Assembly: GCA_900546255.1 (NCBI GenBank)
Contig: URCB01000056.1
Location: forward strand, 1 to 11,158
DNA from: an uncultured Eubacteriales bacterium
GTDB lineage: Bacteria; Bacillota; Clostridia; Oscillospirales; Oscillospiraceae
Reading direction: 5' to 3'
DNA length: 11,158 nt
The notes under the pieces were generated by a model. The model did not search any database, was not told where the DNA came from, and saw only the letters and a program-made list of their open reading frames with translations. Below, one piece after another: positions 1-7,617 of the stretch; the first letter of the stretch is position 1; every line of letters begins with the position of its first letter. The translations under genes were made by a program, and so were the position numbers.

Positions 1-369
1 TCTAGAGAAAGCCTGGATCCCCCGCCCGGGACCGGGCGGGAACCCACCTCGCAGGGGCTAACCTGCGCCGGTCCCAACCGGACCACCTGCCGACGGCAAC
101 CCCGGCCGAGCGCCTCAGAGGGCACTCTCCACCAGAACCAGCCCGGTGGGCCGGCCCACCTTCCCCCCGAGGGGGAAGGCTTTGGGGGTGGGAAGGAGGC
201 CTTCCACCTGGGGTACCGGGCGGCCCTGCACACCCTCAAGGCCGCCGTCGGCCACGACGCGGTGACAGGGATGCTCCACGACATCCTGCTCACGGAATAC
301 GACCTGGGCGTCCTCCGGACCAGCATGGAGCAGGAGCGGATGGATGCCGCAACGCCCCCGGAGGAATGA
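1..369 (+). CDS. 5'-incomplete frame; C-terminal end of an unrecognised protein, possibly repeat-truncated
   Basis: The frame is open from base 1 to the TGA at 367-369, so the start is off the window or lost. Only the last part, from about base 193, reads like protein: an amphipathic helical segment containing AFHLGYRAALHTLKAAVG and then LHDILLTEYDLGVLRTSMEQ. The upstream part is made of repeat DNA: the hairpin repeat at 19-97 and the stem-loop at 159-179, which translates to a low-complexity PPEGEGFGGG stretch. The only in-frame start codons downstream are GTG 262 and ATG 271, both inside the plausible coding part and without a good ribosome site. I read it as a gene whose 5' half was replaced or interrupted by repeats, or one continuing to the left. 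No family is recognised. It converges on lepA across a shared terminator. Confidence 0.4.
   Translation, partial: SRESLDPPPGTGREPTSQGLTCAGPNRTTCRRQPRPSASEGTLHQNQPGGPAHLPPEGEGFGGGKEAFHLGYRAALHTLKAAVGHDAVTGMLHDILLTEYDLGVLRTSMEQERMDAATPPEE
19..97 (-). repeat. Structured repeat, left copy (inverted relative to 11023-11101)
   Basis: Read on the minus strand, this 79-base stretch aligns without gaps to 11023-11101, with 66 of 79 bases identical by my count. It folds as three consecutive hairpins: GGTCC/GGACC with a 5-nt loop, GCAGG/CCTGC with a 6-nt loop, and a GC-rich CCCGCCC/GGGCGGG stem. Stems are identical between copies, while the first two loops differ almost completely. This pattern suggests selection on structure, as in an RNA or a hairpin-type mobile repeat. 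I do not recognise the family. The copy reads outward from the window and overlaps an open plus-strand frame. Confidence 0.65.
159..179. repeat. Short hairpin repeat (CCTTCCCCC/GGGGGAAGG)
   Basis: A perfect 9-bp stem with loop CGA, followed by CTTTGGGGGTGGGAAGG. From memory, hairpins of the CCTTCCCC-loop-GGGGAAGG-CTTT type are common intergenic repeats in Oscillospiraceae and related gut Clostridia; this needs a genome-wide check. Here it sits inside the open frame that ends at 369, which is one reason to suspect that frame is damaged. Confidence 0.45.
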
Positions 370-402
370 CCGCCGCCTGCAAAGCCCCCTAAAAAACGCA
401 GC

Positions 403-431
403 ACGCCCCCGGACCGTTGGTCCGGGGGCGT
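403..431 (-). terminator. Rho-independent terminator of lepA, probably bidirectional
   Basis: A perfect 13-bp stem (403-415 with 419-431) and a 3-nt loop lie between the convergent ends of the 369-ending frame and lepA. On the minus strand it is followed after six bases by TTTTTT; on the plus strand by an AT-rich ATTGTTGTATTT tail. It can serve both genes. Confidence 0.85.
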
Positions 432-451
432 ATTGTTGTATTTGGGAAGCC

Positions 452-2257
<1,806 letters not shown>

Positions 2258-2276
2258 TCTTCTCTGTGTCCTCCTT

Positions 2277-2413
2277 TGGGAAAATCCGCACCGGCGCGGG
2301 TGCGCCGTACAAGCGGTTTGCAACGCAAACCCTTGGCGGAGCCGAATTCACTTCGGCGGAGCTAAAATCAAAATAGGGGGGCCCCGGGCAGGGCGTCAGC
2401 CCTGGCTGGGGAG
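2277..2413. repeat. 137-bp hairpin-rich insert between the two lepA 5' repeats
   Basis: The insert carries four compact inverted repeats: CGCACC/GGTGCG (2287-2304), GGTTTGC/GCAAACC (2315-2331), GCCGAA/TTCGGC (2341-2357) and CAGGGC/GCCCTG (2389-2404). An 8-bp direct repeat GGCGGAGC occurs at 2335 and 2355. No gene is visible apart from the tail of the truncated lepA frame. On the minus strand a weak promoter-like pair is present (CTGACG, 18 bp, TATTTT), which might drive the intact lepA. It resembles a palindromic intergenic repeat or a collapsed mobile element. Confidence 0.6.
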
Positions 2414-2476
2414 GGATTTTCCGTGGTCGATGTGGGCGATGATCGAAAAGTTACGGATCTTGCTCTGGTCTATCAT
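2396..2476 (-). pseudogene. Truncated lepA 5' end (26-codon frame)
   Basis: This frame starts at the same ATG context as lepA. The stop codon of xre overlaps its ribosome site (TAAGGAGG), and the frame encodes the first 21 LepA residues up to the P-loop Ser. It then leaves homology with five unrelated residues (LPSQG) and a TGA. Because its leader abuts xre directly, this looks like the original lepA start, separated from the gene body. It keeps a good ribosome site, so a 26-residue peptide may still be made. A leader-peptide role for lepA is possible but unproven. Confidence 0.75.
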
Positions 2477-2495
2477 TCTTCTCTGTGTCCTCCTT
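2414..2495 (-). repeat. lepA 5' direct repeat, copy B (orphaned start)
   Basis: Partner of 2195-2276, offset by 219 bp. Homology stops on one side right after the codons for the P-loop GKS and on the other side at the TAA of xre, where copy A has TTTGG instead. See the truncated frame at 2396-2476. Confidence 0.95.
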
Positions 2496-2898
2496 AGACT
2501 TTCACAGCCTTGGATTTTCTGGGTGGGGCGGCGGGTTTCTCTCCGGCTCCCTGGGCCAGTTCCCCGGCCCAGCGGCTGAGGATGGCCCGGCTGGCGGGGC
2601 TGCGGCGGCACAGCTCCTGGCAGAGCTCGGCCAGCAGGTCGGCGGCCGCCTCCTCCGGGGCGGGAAGGGGGGTGGTTTGCCCCTCCCCCGAGATGCTCTG
2701 CCGCCCCAGCAGGTAGTCTGCTGAGACTTGGTAGTAATCGCAAGCTCGGACCACAAAGGCCAGGCCAGGCTCCCGAATCCCGTTTTCATAGTGGGACAGC
2801 AGCGCTTGGGACACCCCCAGTTCCTGGGCCGCCTGCCGTTGGCTGACCCCCTTCTCATGGCGCAGCCGGGACAGGGTCCGTGCAAATTGGGCGTACAT
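2494..2898 (-). CDS. Xre-family helix-turn-helix regulator
   Basis: A 134-residue cytoplasmic DNA-binding protein. Residues about 7-62 form a Cro/C1-type HTH domain (LRHEKGVSQRQAAQELGVSQ, then ALLSHYENGIREPGLAFV), followed by the YYQVSADYLLGR ending typical of chromosomal Xre regulators in Firmicutes. The C-terminal half (about 75-134) is helical, then Pro/Lys-rich, ending in KSKAVKV; I recognise no ligand-binding domain in it. The start is supported by AGAGAGG ahead of the ATG and by a consensus promoter upstream. It lies upstream of lepA on the same strand, and its TAA overlaps the ribosome site of the orphaned lepA start, so the original pair was a tight operon. Its target is unknown; many such regulators act on their own promoter. 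Confidence 0.9.
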   Translation of the reverse strand: MYAQFARTLSRLRHEKGVSQRQAAQELGVSQALLSHYENGIREPGLAFVVRACDYYQVSADYLLGRQSISGEGQTTPLPAPEEAAADLLAELCQELCRRSPASRAILSRWAGELAQGAGEKPAAPPRKSKAVKV

Positions 2899-2966
2899 GG
2901 GATTCCTCTCTTTCTTACCCCGGCGGGGAGGGGGCTCCCGGCCGGGGGTGGTTTCGATTTGCGTTT

Positions 2967-2995
2967 AGTATACGCTGGAAAATACCCTCTGTAAA
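2967..2995 (-). promoter_or_regulatory. Sigma-A promoter of xre (and probably lepA)
   Basis: On the minus strand there is TTTACA (2995-2990), a 17-bp spacer and TATACT (2972-2967), about 70 bp ahead of the xre ATG. Confidence 0.8.
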
Positions 2996-3020
2996 GGGTC
3001 TGGGGGGAAGAAATTTTCTC

Positions 3021-3083
3021 CCCTGCCCCGGCCAAAGGGCGGGGCGGCGGGACCCCTTCGACACCCTCCCCGCCAAAGGGCGG
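3021..3083. repeat. Two tandem GC-rich palindromic units
   Basis: Two similar short units, CCCCGGCCAAAGGGCGGGG at 3026-3044 and CCCCGCCAAAGGGCGG at 3068-3083, share the core GCCAAAGGGCGG and can each form a hairpin. They lie between the xre promoter and the peptidase promoter. They look like intergenic palindromic repeats rather than terminators, as no U-tract follows. Confidence 0.5.
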
Positions 3084-3114
3084 CCAGACGGCAAAACCTC
3101 TGTCTTTGCACCCC

Positions 3115-3144
3115 TTGACGGCGGGGGGCTTGGCCTCGTATCCT
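3115..3144 (+). promoter_or_regulatory. Probable promoter of the M23 peptidase gene
   Basis: TTGACG (3115-3120), an 18-bp spacer and TATCCT (3139-3144). Just downstream, GTAAC-N6-GTTAC (3151-3166) is a perfect inverted repeat overlapping the expected transcription start, so it could be an operator. The proposed TTG start codon is at 3208. Confidence 0.5.
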
Positions 3145-3207
3145 ATCTTTGTAACCAGTTTGTTACTGTTTTGTAGGTTTCTTCCAATCTTAGAGAGGAG
3201 TGATTCT

Positions 3208-4581
3208 TTGCAACGACCCGCTTCCCCGCCCGCCTCCGGCCACGGCCCCCGGAGGGGGGCGGACCCTTCCCCCACCGTCTCCTGGCAGATCCCCCGGCGG
3301 CGGCGACGAGGGGTGCTGGCCGGGGTGCTGCTGGGGCTGACGGGGCTCTCGGTGGCCGGGGCGGTGGTGGTGTCCACCTGCACCCTGTGCTACGCGGTGT
3401 CCACCGACGGCACCCGGCCTCTGGCCTATATCCAGCGGGAGGACACCTACCAGGCCGCCGTGGCCCAGGTGGAGGACCAGGTCTCCCACATTCTCCGGCA
3501 GGACTACGCCTATGCCCAGGAGGCCACGGTGGCCCTGACCATCGCCCCGAAGCGGGAGATCCAGACCTCCTCCCAGCTCACCGCCAGCCTGATGGAGACG
3601 GTGGACCAGGTGCAGGCGGCCTACGTCCTCACCGTGGACGGGGTGCCGGTGGGGGCCTGCGCCAGCCAGGCGGCCATCGACCAGGCCCTCCAGGCCCAGA
3701 AGGACCGGTACACCACCCCCTTCACCGTGGAGGCCACCTTCGCCAACACCCTGGGGGTGGAGGAAGTCTACCTCCCCGCCGACACCGGCCTGCTGGACGG
3801 CGGGGCCCTCCAGGCCCGGCTGGCCCAGTCCTGGGACCAGGTGGGGGCGGCCAGCGCCGCCCTAGCCTCCCAGCTCCCCGGGACCTGGGAGGCCCCCCCG
3901 GAGGAGGGGCCCCTGCTCACCGTCCGCACGGTGGAGGAGGTCACCTACACCCAGCCGGTGGACCCGCCGGTGGAGGAGGTCCCGGACGCCGCCCTCCTGC
4001 TGGGGGAGCAGCAGGTCCTCCAGGAGGGCACCCCCGGCTTGGAGGAGCGCACCGACCGGGTCACCTGCACCCAGGGGGTGGAGGAGGCCCGGGAGACCAT
4101 GTCGGTCAACCGCCTCACCCAGCCCACCCCCACCCAGGTGGCCGTGGGCACCGCCCAGGGGGCGGAGGGAGCCCAGGGCCGGTTCCTCTGGCCCTTGGAG
4201 GGGCGGATCTCCTCCCCCTTCGGGGCCCGGGACCTCTTCGGGTCCACCAGCCTGCACCGGGGCATCGACATCGCCGCCCCCACCGGGACCCCCATCACCG
4301 CCGCCGCCCAGGGCACGGTGATCTGGTCCGGCCTCCGGGGGACCTATGGCAACCTGGTGAAGCTGGACCACGGCAACGGGTTTGTGACCTACTACGCCCA
4401 CTGCTCCCAGCTGCTGGTCCAGGAAGGGGACACGGTGGACCAGGGGGAGACCATCGCCCTGGTGGGCTCCACCGGCCGGTCCACCGGCCCCCATTGCCAC
4501 TTTGAAGTCCTCTGGCAGGGGGAACTGCTGGACCCCCTGGCCTGCCTGCCGGATTCCTCGGGAGGTAGCACAATTCCCTAG
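3208..4581 (+). CDS. Membrane-anchored G5-M23 (LytM-type) cell-wall peptidase
   Basis: A 457-residue envelope protein predicted to cleave peptidoglycan cross-links outside the membrane. The order is: a basic cytoplasmic N-terminus with RRRRR (30-34), one membrane segment (about 36-56), a helical Ala/Gln-rich region, a G5-like domain (about 230-300, with VRTVEEVTYTQPV and later EGTPGLEERTDRV) and a C-terminal M23 domain. The Zn and catalytic residues are all present: H350 and D354 in HRGID, H398 in YYAH, H429 and H431 in PHCHFEV. It is therefore likely active, unlike degenerate LytM factors. This layout resembles clostridial G5/M23 proteins, some with sporulation roles; a sporulation link is inference. 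I choose TTG at 3208 because AGAGAGGAG lies 7 nt upstream. A longer frame from 3106 would cover the promoter. Two Cys (58 and 61) follow the membrane segment. Confidence 0.9.
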   Translation: MQRPASPPASGHGPRRGADPSPTVSWQIPRRRRRGVLAGVLLGLTGLSVAGAVVVSTCTLCYAVSTDGTRPLAYIQREDTYQAAVAQVEDQVSHILRQDYAYAQEATVALTIAPKREIQTSSQLTASLMETVDQVQAAYVLTVDGVPVGACASQAAIDQALQAQKDRYTTPFTVEATFANTLGVEEVYLPADTGLLDGGALQARLAQSWDQVGAASAALASQLPGTWEAPPEEGPLLTVRTVEEVTYTQPVDPPVEEVPDAALLLGEQQVLQEGTPGLEERTDRVTCTQGVEEARETMSVNRLTQPTPTQVAVGTAQGAEGAQGRFLWPLEGRISSPFGARDLFGSTSLHRGIDIAAPTGTPITAAAQGTVIWSGLRGTYGNLVKLDHGNGFVTYYAHCSQLLVQEGDTVDQGETIALVGSTGRSTGPHCHFEVLWQGELLDPLACLPDSSGGSTIP

Positions 4582-4704
4582 GGACTTTTCCTCGCAAATT
4601 AGTGATTTTGACGAAGCAAAACCTTGCATCCTTGCGCCATTTTTCCTTGCATTTCCTTCAAAAAACAATTTGCCAGCGCGCCGCCTCCTTTATGCAGAAT
4701 TTCC

Positions 4705-4747
4705 CTTGCTGGGTTCCCTTTTTCAGGGATTCCAGCAAGTTTTTTTA
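4705..4747 (+). terminator. Rho-independent terminator downstream of the M23 peptidase
   Basis: The stem CTTGCTGG (4705-4712) pairs with CCAGCAAG (4732-4739), with a further inner TCCCT/AGGGA pairing, followed by a run of seven T. It lies about 125 bp after the peptidase stop and is the first good terminator after it. Confidence 0.9.
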
Positions 4748-4942
4748 TTTTGTCTTTCATTTTTTTCAAAAAATCCCACGGCCTGCCGCGTCATCCAAAC
4801 CGATTCCCTCCAAAAATCTCCGCAATTTCTCTGTCATTTCTTGGAATGCTCCCGGTTTTTCGACCTTTCCTATCTTATTTTGCAAGTTTTCCGGCGCGTT
4901 CGTGAAGTAATGTTTTCTTTCCTTTTGTATATTGACAATAGG

Positions 4943-4971
4943 TTGACCTTTCCCGTTTTTTCCTGTACTTT
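4943..4971 (+). promoter_or_regulatory. Promoter of the acetate-transporter-family gene
   Basis: TTGACC (4943-4948), 17 bp, TACTTT (4966-4971). A second TTGACA lies 10 bp upstream and lacks a good partner. The resulting leader is about 45 nt, with AAAGGAGGA just before the ATG. Confidence 0.7.
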
Positions 4972-5023
4972 AGTGGCAGTTGATCGGTTTCATAACCCAT
5001 TTCATCAAAGGAGGATTTACCCT

Positions 5024-5563
5024 ATGCTCGCAGCAGTCAATCCCGAAGCCATCGGCCTGTTTGGTCTCTTCGCCACTGTCATCTGTTTCGGTCTGGAACA
5101 GCTCGGTGTCGGCGTGAAAGGCGCTGACCACGAGAAACTCACTCGGACCCTGGGCTACGTCGCCATCTTCTTCGGCGGCTTCACCCAGCTGTTCACCTCT
5201 CTGTGGATGTACCTCTTCTCCGTGGGCGGTGACCACAGCATCTACCTGGGCACCGTGTTCGGCTTCTTCGGCCTGTTCTGGATCCTGGTCGGCTTCTTCT
5301 TCCTGAAGGGCGGCGACAAGAAGGTCATGGCCCACTTCTTCCTGTGCGGCCTGATCCTGGTGATCGGTTTCACCGTCCGCGCCTTCCAGGACGGCCTGAT
5401 CTGGCCCCTGGGCATCGACCTGGTGGTCATCGATGTGTTGCTGCTCACCCTGATCCCCGGCTGGTACACCGGCAAGCCCGCCCTGACCAAGCTGGCCGGC
5501 GTGTGCAACATCGCCATCGGCATCATCTCCGCTTTCCTGCTGTTCCCCGCTCTGTTCGCTTAA
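5024..5563 (+). CDS. GPR1/FUN34/YaaH (SatP-like) acetate/organic-acid transporter
   Basis: A 179-residue integral membrane protein close to the length of E. coli SatP (188), with six predicted hydrophobic segments. Family marks are the N-terminal NPEAIGL (compare the NPAPLGL-type motif) and FFGGFTQLFTSLW followed by GTVFGFFGLFW. Known members carry acetate or succinate with protons; the substrate here is inferred only from the family. In a fermenter it could move acetate in either direction. An AmiS/UreI-type channel was considered, but the NP motif fits SatP better. The start has AAAGGAGGA at 8-nt spacing. Codon use is more restrained than in neighbours (fewer GGG/CCC runs) and includes regularly spaced GGC/CTG/ATC codons, suggesting high expression. 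It has its own promoter and terminator, so it is monocistronic. Confidence 0.88.
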   Translation: MLAAVNPEAIGLFGLFATVICFGLEQLGVGVKGADHEKLTRTLGYVAIFFGGFTQLFTSLWMYLFSVGGDHSIYLGTVFGFFGLFWILVGFFFLKGGDKKVMAHFFLCGLILVIGFTVRAFQDGLIWPLGIDLVVIDVLLLTLIPGWYTGKPALTKLAGVCNIAIGIISAFLLFPALFA

Positions 5564-5633
5564 GGGAACAGGAAGCCCTTTTCTTTGCTATTTTGTCAAA
5601 CCCCAACCATTGAAACCGGCTCACGCAACACAC

Positions 5634-5667
5634 AAGCCCGGAGGAATGCTCGCTCCTCCGGGCTTTT
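5634..5667 (+). terminator. Terminator of the acetate-transporter-family gene
   Basis: A 12-bp perfect stem (AAGCCCGGAGGA with TCCTCCGGGCTT), an 8-nt loop and a TTTT tail, 70 bp after the stop. Confidence 0.93.
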
Positions 5668-5898
5668 CCCATGCCTGGGGACACGGTGGGCGGGTTCTTT
5701 GGCGCAGGCTCCCCCGCCGCTGGGGGGCAGGGCCCGGCCGCGGCAGGCCGCCGGTTGGGCTCCCCCTGGGGTTCCAGGCGGGCTGGCGCCCCTTTCCGGG
5801 TAGGGGGTATGCGGAACGGTTCCCCGGCGGCGCTGGGCGCTGCCGGGGAGCCGTTTTGTCCCGTTCTATGGGGGCGTAAAGCAGAGTCTCGGCCTGGC
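5668..5898. other. GC-rich non-coding gap with hairpin DNA
   Basis: The 231 bp between two genes whose 3' ends face each other contain GC-rich palindromic DNA (for example a CCCCC/GGGGG pairing around 5711-5727 and CTCCCCCTGGGG around 5760). It resembles intergenic repeats. Frames open on both strands are low-complexity Pro/Gly/Arg products with no ribosome site. No gene is called. Confidence 0.55.
5815..5857. terminator. Long terminator-like hairpin between convergent genes
   Basis: AACGG-TCCCCGGC (5815-5828) pairs with GCCGGGGA-CCGTT (5842-5855), with one mismatch position. The plus-strand tail is TTTTG; the minus-strand tail has only two T. It lies about 40 bp past the stop of the minus-strand Cys-rich gene, so it may block readthrough from both sides. 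Confidence 0.6.
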
Positions 5899-6174
5899 TC
5901 AGGGGGTCTCCCCCGCTTCCCAGGCACCAGGGGACTCCATCAATTTGGCTTGGATGTAGGCGTAACTCTCCAGCCCGTTGTGGGGCAGCAGGCAGTAGGA
6001 GCAGTCCTTGATCCCGTCCCGCAGCACGAAGCTGCCCCGGCAGTTGGGGTGCCGGTAAAGGGGGCAGTAGCAGAAGAGGCAGTTAAACTCCTCCTCCCGC
6101 ACCCCTTTGTGGCAGGGGAAGTATTCACATTCCCGGTTCTGAAACCAGGTGTAGTGCTTGCCGGTGAGGTCCAT
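5899..6174 (-). CDS. Small Cys-rich putative metal-binding protein (cysteine-rich small domain)
   Basis: A 91-residue soluble protein matching the 'cysteine-rich small domain' family (PF04071 as I recall it). The hallmarks are NRECEYFPCH, FNCLFCYCPLY and KDCSYCLLPH. Eight Cys (16, 21, 32, 35, 37, 45, 58, 61) and two flanking His (22, 65) make metal binding likely, with zinc or an Fe-S centre possible. The biochemical role is unknown; in some genomes the domain occurs near corrinoid genes, which are absent here. The start is clear: AAAGGAGG lies 9 nt upstream of the ATG. It follows the glycosyltransferase on the same strand, but a strong terminator sits only about 30 nt before its ATG, so its expression depends on readthrough or a promoter inside the upstream gene. 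Confidence 0.88.
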   Translation of the reverse strand: MDLTGKHYTWFQNRECEYFPCHKGVREEEFNCLFCYCPLYRHPNCRGSFVLRDGIKDCSYCLLPHNGLESYAYIQAKLMESPGAWEAGETP

Positions 6175-6204
6175 GGCGGCGCACCTCCTTTCCTCCCAGG
6201 TTCC

Positions 6205-6235
6205 AAAAAAACTCCCCCGCCCAGCGGCGGGGGAG
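6205..6235 (-). terminator. Terminator/attenuator between glycosyltransferase and Cys-rich gene
   Basis: On the minus strand, a perfect 10-bp stem CTCCCCCGCC/GGCGGGGGAG with a 4-nt loop is followed by seven T. It starts 11 bp after the glycosyltransferase stop. The ribosome site of the next gene begins about 14 nt beyond the T-run. Confidence 0.95.
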
Positions 6236-6246
6236 CAGGGTGTGTA

Positions 6247-7533
6247 TCATTGGTTTTGAATCCGTTTGGTGCCGGCCGCTGCGGCTTCCAACACCCGCCG
6301 GTCTGCCCGATGGTGCTGGATGGGCTTCCACTGCACCTTCCGGCTGAACAGGGCCACCAGGGAGATGGGGATGTAGGTCAGCATGAAGATGGGGAAGGTG
6401 ATGGTATAGAGCACCTTCTTGGCGGGGGTGGTGTGGATGTTCTCCCACTCGGTGATGGTGGTGAAGAGGCCCACCACGAAGAGCACCCCGTATAGGCCCG
6501 CCAGCATTTGCAGGATGTAGTACAAGCCTTGGAAGAAGGTGATCTCGGACCCTACGCCGCCGCCCAGGGCGGACAGGCCCACCACCAGGTAGCTGACAAT
6601 CAGCGCCACGGTGAGCAGGAAGGCGGGCATCACGGTCATGCTCATGTCATAGCAGGAGAAGCTGCCCTTGCCCATGCCTTTGACCAGGCCGAAGCCGTAC
6701 TTGCGGAACACTTGGAGGAACCCTCTGGCCCACCGCAGCCGCTGCCGCCAGGACTGGCGGAAGGTGGCCGGCTGCTCGTCATAGAGCACTGCGTCGGCGC
6801 AGAAGCCGATGGTCCGACCCTGGAGGATGTGGTAGACGGAGAACTCGATGTCCTCGGTGAGCAGGTGGAACACCCAGCCGTTGGTGCTTTCGATGACCTT
6901 GCGGCTGAAGAGGAACCCGGTGCCGGAGATGGCACAGCTGGTGCCCATGAGCATCCGGGAGTTGTTGAGGTAACGGGACTCCCGGATAAACCAGAGGGCA
7001 TAGCCGGCGGAGATCCAGTTTTCCCCGTAGTTTTTGGAGTTGCGGTAGCTGGTGACCACCTCGTACCCGTCGGTGAAGGTACGGTTCATGGCCTCCACGA
7101 AGTGGCAGTCCAGCACGTTGTCCGCGTCAAAGACGAAAAATCCGTCAAACGTCTGGGGGTAATCCTCTTCGATGTTTTTCAGCAGCTGTTCCAGGGCGTA
7201 CCCTTTGCCCACCTTCTCCTTGTTGAACCGGGTGTACACCACGGCGCCGTTCTGGCGGGCGATCTCTGCGGTATTGTCGGTACAGTTGTCGGCCATCACA
7301 AAGGTGGTGATGAGGCTTTGGTCGTAACTCTGGTGCTGGATGCTTTGGAGCAGGTCCGCAATCACCGCCGACTCGTTCCGGGCGCAGATGAGGATGGCGA
7401 AGCGGTGGAGGACCTCTGGTTTATGAGCCTCCTGCTTCCTGGTAAAGGGGACCGCTAAGAAAAACAGCTGGTAGGCATAGCAGCAGGCAAAGACCACTGC
7501 TACAATCACATTGATCGTCAAGATGATATTCAT
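6247..7533 (-). CDS. Membrane GT2 family glycosyltransferase (processive type)
   Basis: A 428-residue membrane enzyme predicted to transfer sugars from nucleotide-sugar donors in the cytoplasm, probably building a surface or secreted polysaccharide. It has an N-terminal membrane helix (about 3-28), a GT-A catalytic domain (about 45-275) and at least three C-terminal helices (about 300-322, 333-360, 374-396). Catalytic motifs are complete: FDADN (135-139, the D-x-D metal site), TED (226-228, general base) and QRLRW (264-268). The Q-x-x-R-W motif is typical of processive synthases such as cellulose, hyaluronan and poly-GlcNAc synthases. Product and donor cannot be told from sequence. The start is supported by AGAAGG 7 nt upstream. 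It is transcribed from 7786-7813 through a roughly 250-nt leader with two tiny ORFs and hairpins. GC content is lower than in its neighbours. No polysaccharide partner gene is adjacent. Confidence 0.93.
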   Translation of the reverse strand: MNIILTINVIVAVVFACCYAYQLFFLAVPFTRKQEAHKPEVLHRFAILICARNESAVIADLLQSIQHQSYDQSLITTFVMADNCTDNTAEIARQNGAVVYTRFNKEKVGKGYALEQLLKNIEEDYPQTFDGFFVFDADNVLDCHFVEAMNRTFTDGYEVVTSYRNSKNYGENWISAGYALWFIRESRYLNNSRMLMGTSCAISGTGFLFSRKVIESTNGWVFHLLTEDIEFSVYHILQGRTIGFCADAVLYDEQPATFRQSWRQRLRWARGFLQVFRKYGFGLVKGMGKGSFSCYDMSMTVMPAFLLTVALIVSYLVVGLSALGGGVGSEITFFQGLYYILQMLAGLYGVLFVVGLFTTITEWENIHTTPAKKVLYTITFPIFMLTYIPISLVALFSRKVQWKPIQHHRADRRVLEAAAAGTKRIQNQ

Positions 7534-7545
7534 TTTTTAACCTTC

Positions 7546-7617
7546 TTACACCTTTTTCTTTCTGTCAGTCTGTTCCGCCGGGGCGGAACCGGCCGCAGAC
7601 TGGAAGGGGGCCTTCAT
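7546..7617 (-). CDS. Tiny ORF 2 in the glycosyltransferase leader (23 aa)
   Basis: An ATG-to-TAA frame ending with DRKKKV, 12 nt before the glycosyltransferase ATG. Its ATG overlaps the TGA of the upstream tiny ORF (ATGA), an arrangement typical of translational coupling. A hairpin (GTTCCGCC/GGCGGAAC within an outer CAGTCT/AGACTG pairing) lies inside the frame. Its own ribosome site is poor (AAGGGG very close to the ATG). I recognise no family; it may be a regulatory leader peptide or chance. Confidence 0.3.
   Translation of the reverse strand: MKAPFQSAAGSAPAEQTDRKKKV

Larger units (their letters stand above)
4582..5023. other. 442-bp AT-rich, pyrimidine-biased intergenic region
   Basis: Composition changes sharply here from the GC-rich surroundings to T/C-rich DNA on the plus strand, with many TTTTT and CCTT runs. 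It contains one clear terminator (4705-4747) and one promoter (4943-4971). Between them (4748-4942) I see no credible gene, riboswitch or strong fold. Plus-strand open frames here are stop-poor by composition and lack ribosome sites. Confidence 0.6.

Noticed and set aside
2258..2323. 22-residue N-terminal extension of LepA
   Set aside because: LepA proteins start at MIDQ-like sequence. The extension would translate the ribosome site and the hairpin insert.
3106..3207. Longer start for the M23 peptidase
   Set aside because: It would cover the probable promoter, with no ribosome site before 3106. TTG 3208 has a good one.
2502..3383. Long minus-strand frame overlapping xre
   Set aside because: It is out of frame with the clear HTH protein and runs through promoter and repeat DNA, with low-complexity Pro/Arg sequence.
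3387..4505. Plus-strand Gly/Pro/His-rich frame inside the M23 gene
   Set aside because: It is a shifted-frame artefact of GC-rich codons, with extreme composition and no domain.
4602..4910. Phe/Ser-rich plus-strand frame in the AT-rich gap
   Set aside because: It runs across the terminator at 4705-4747, lacks a ribosome site, and its composition simply reflects T/C-rich DNA.
5523..5927. Minus-strand frame across the gap after the acetate-transporter-family gene
   Set aside because: It crosses a perfect terminator and the end of a real gene on the other strand. It is Pro/Arg/Ala-rich without a ribosome site.
5671..6495. Plus-strand frame opposite the Cys-rich and glycosyltransferase genes
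   Set aside because: Both genes on the other strand have clear families, motifs and ribosome sites. This frame has none.
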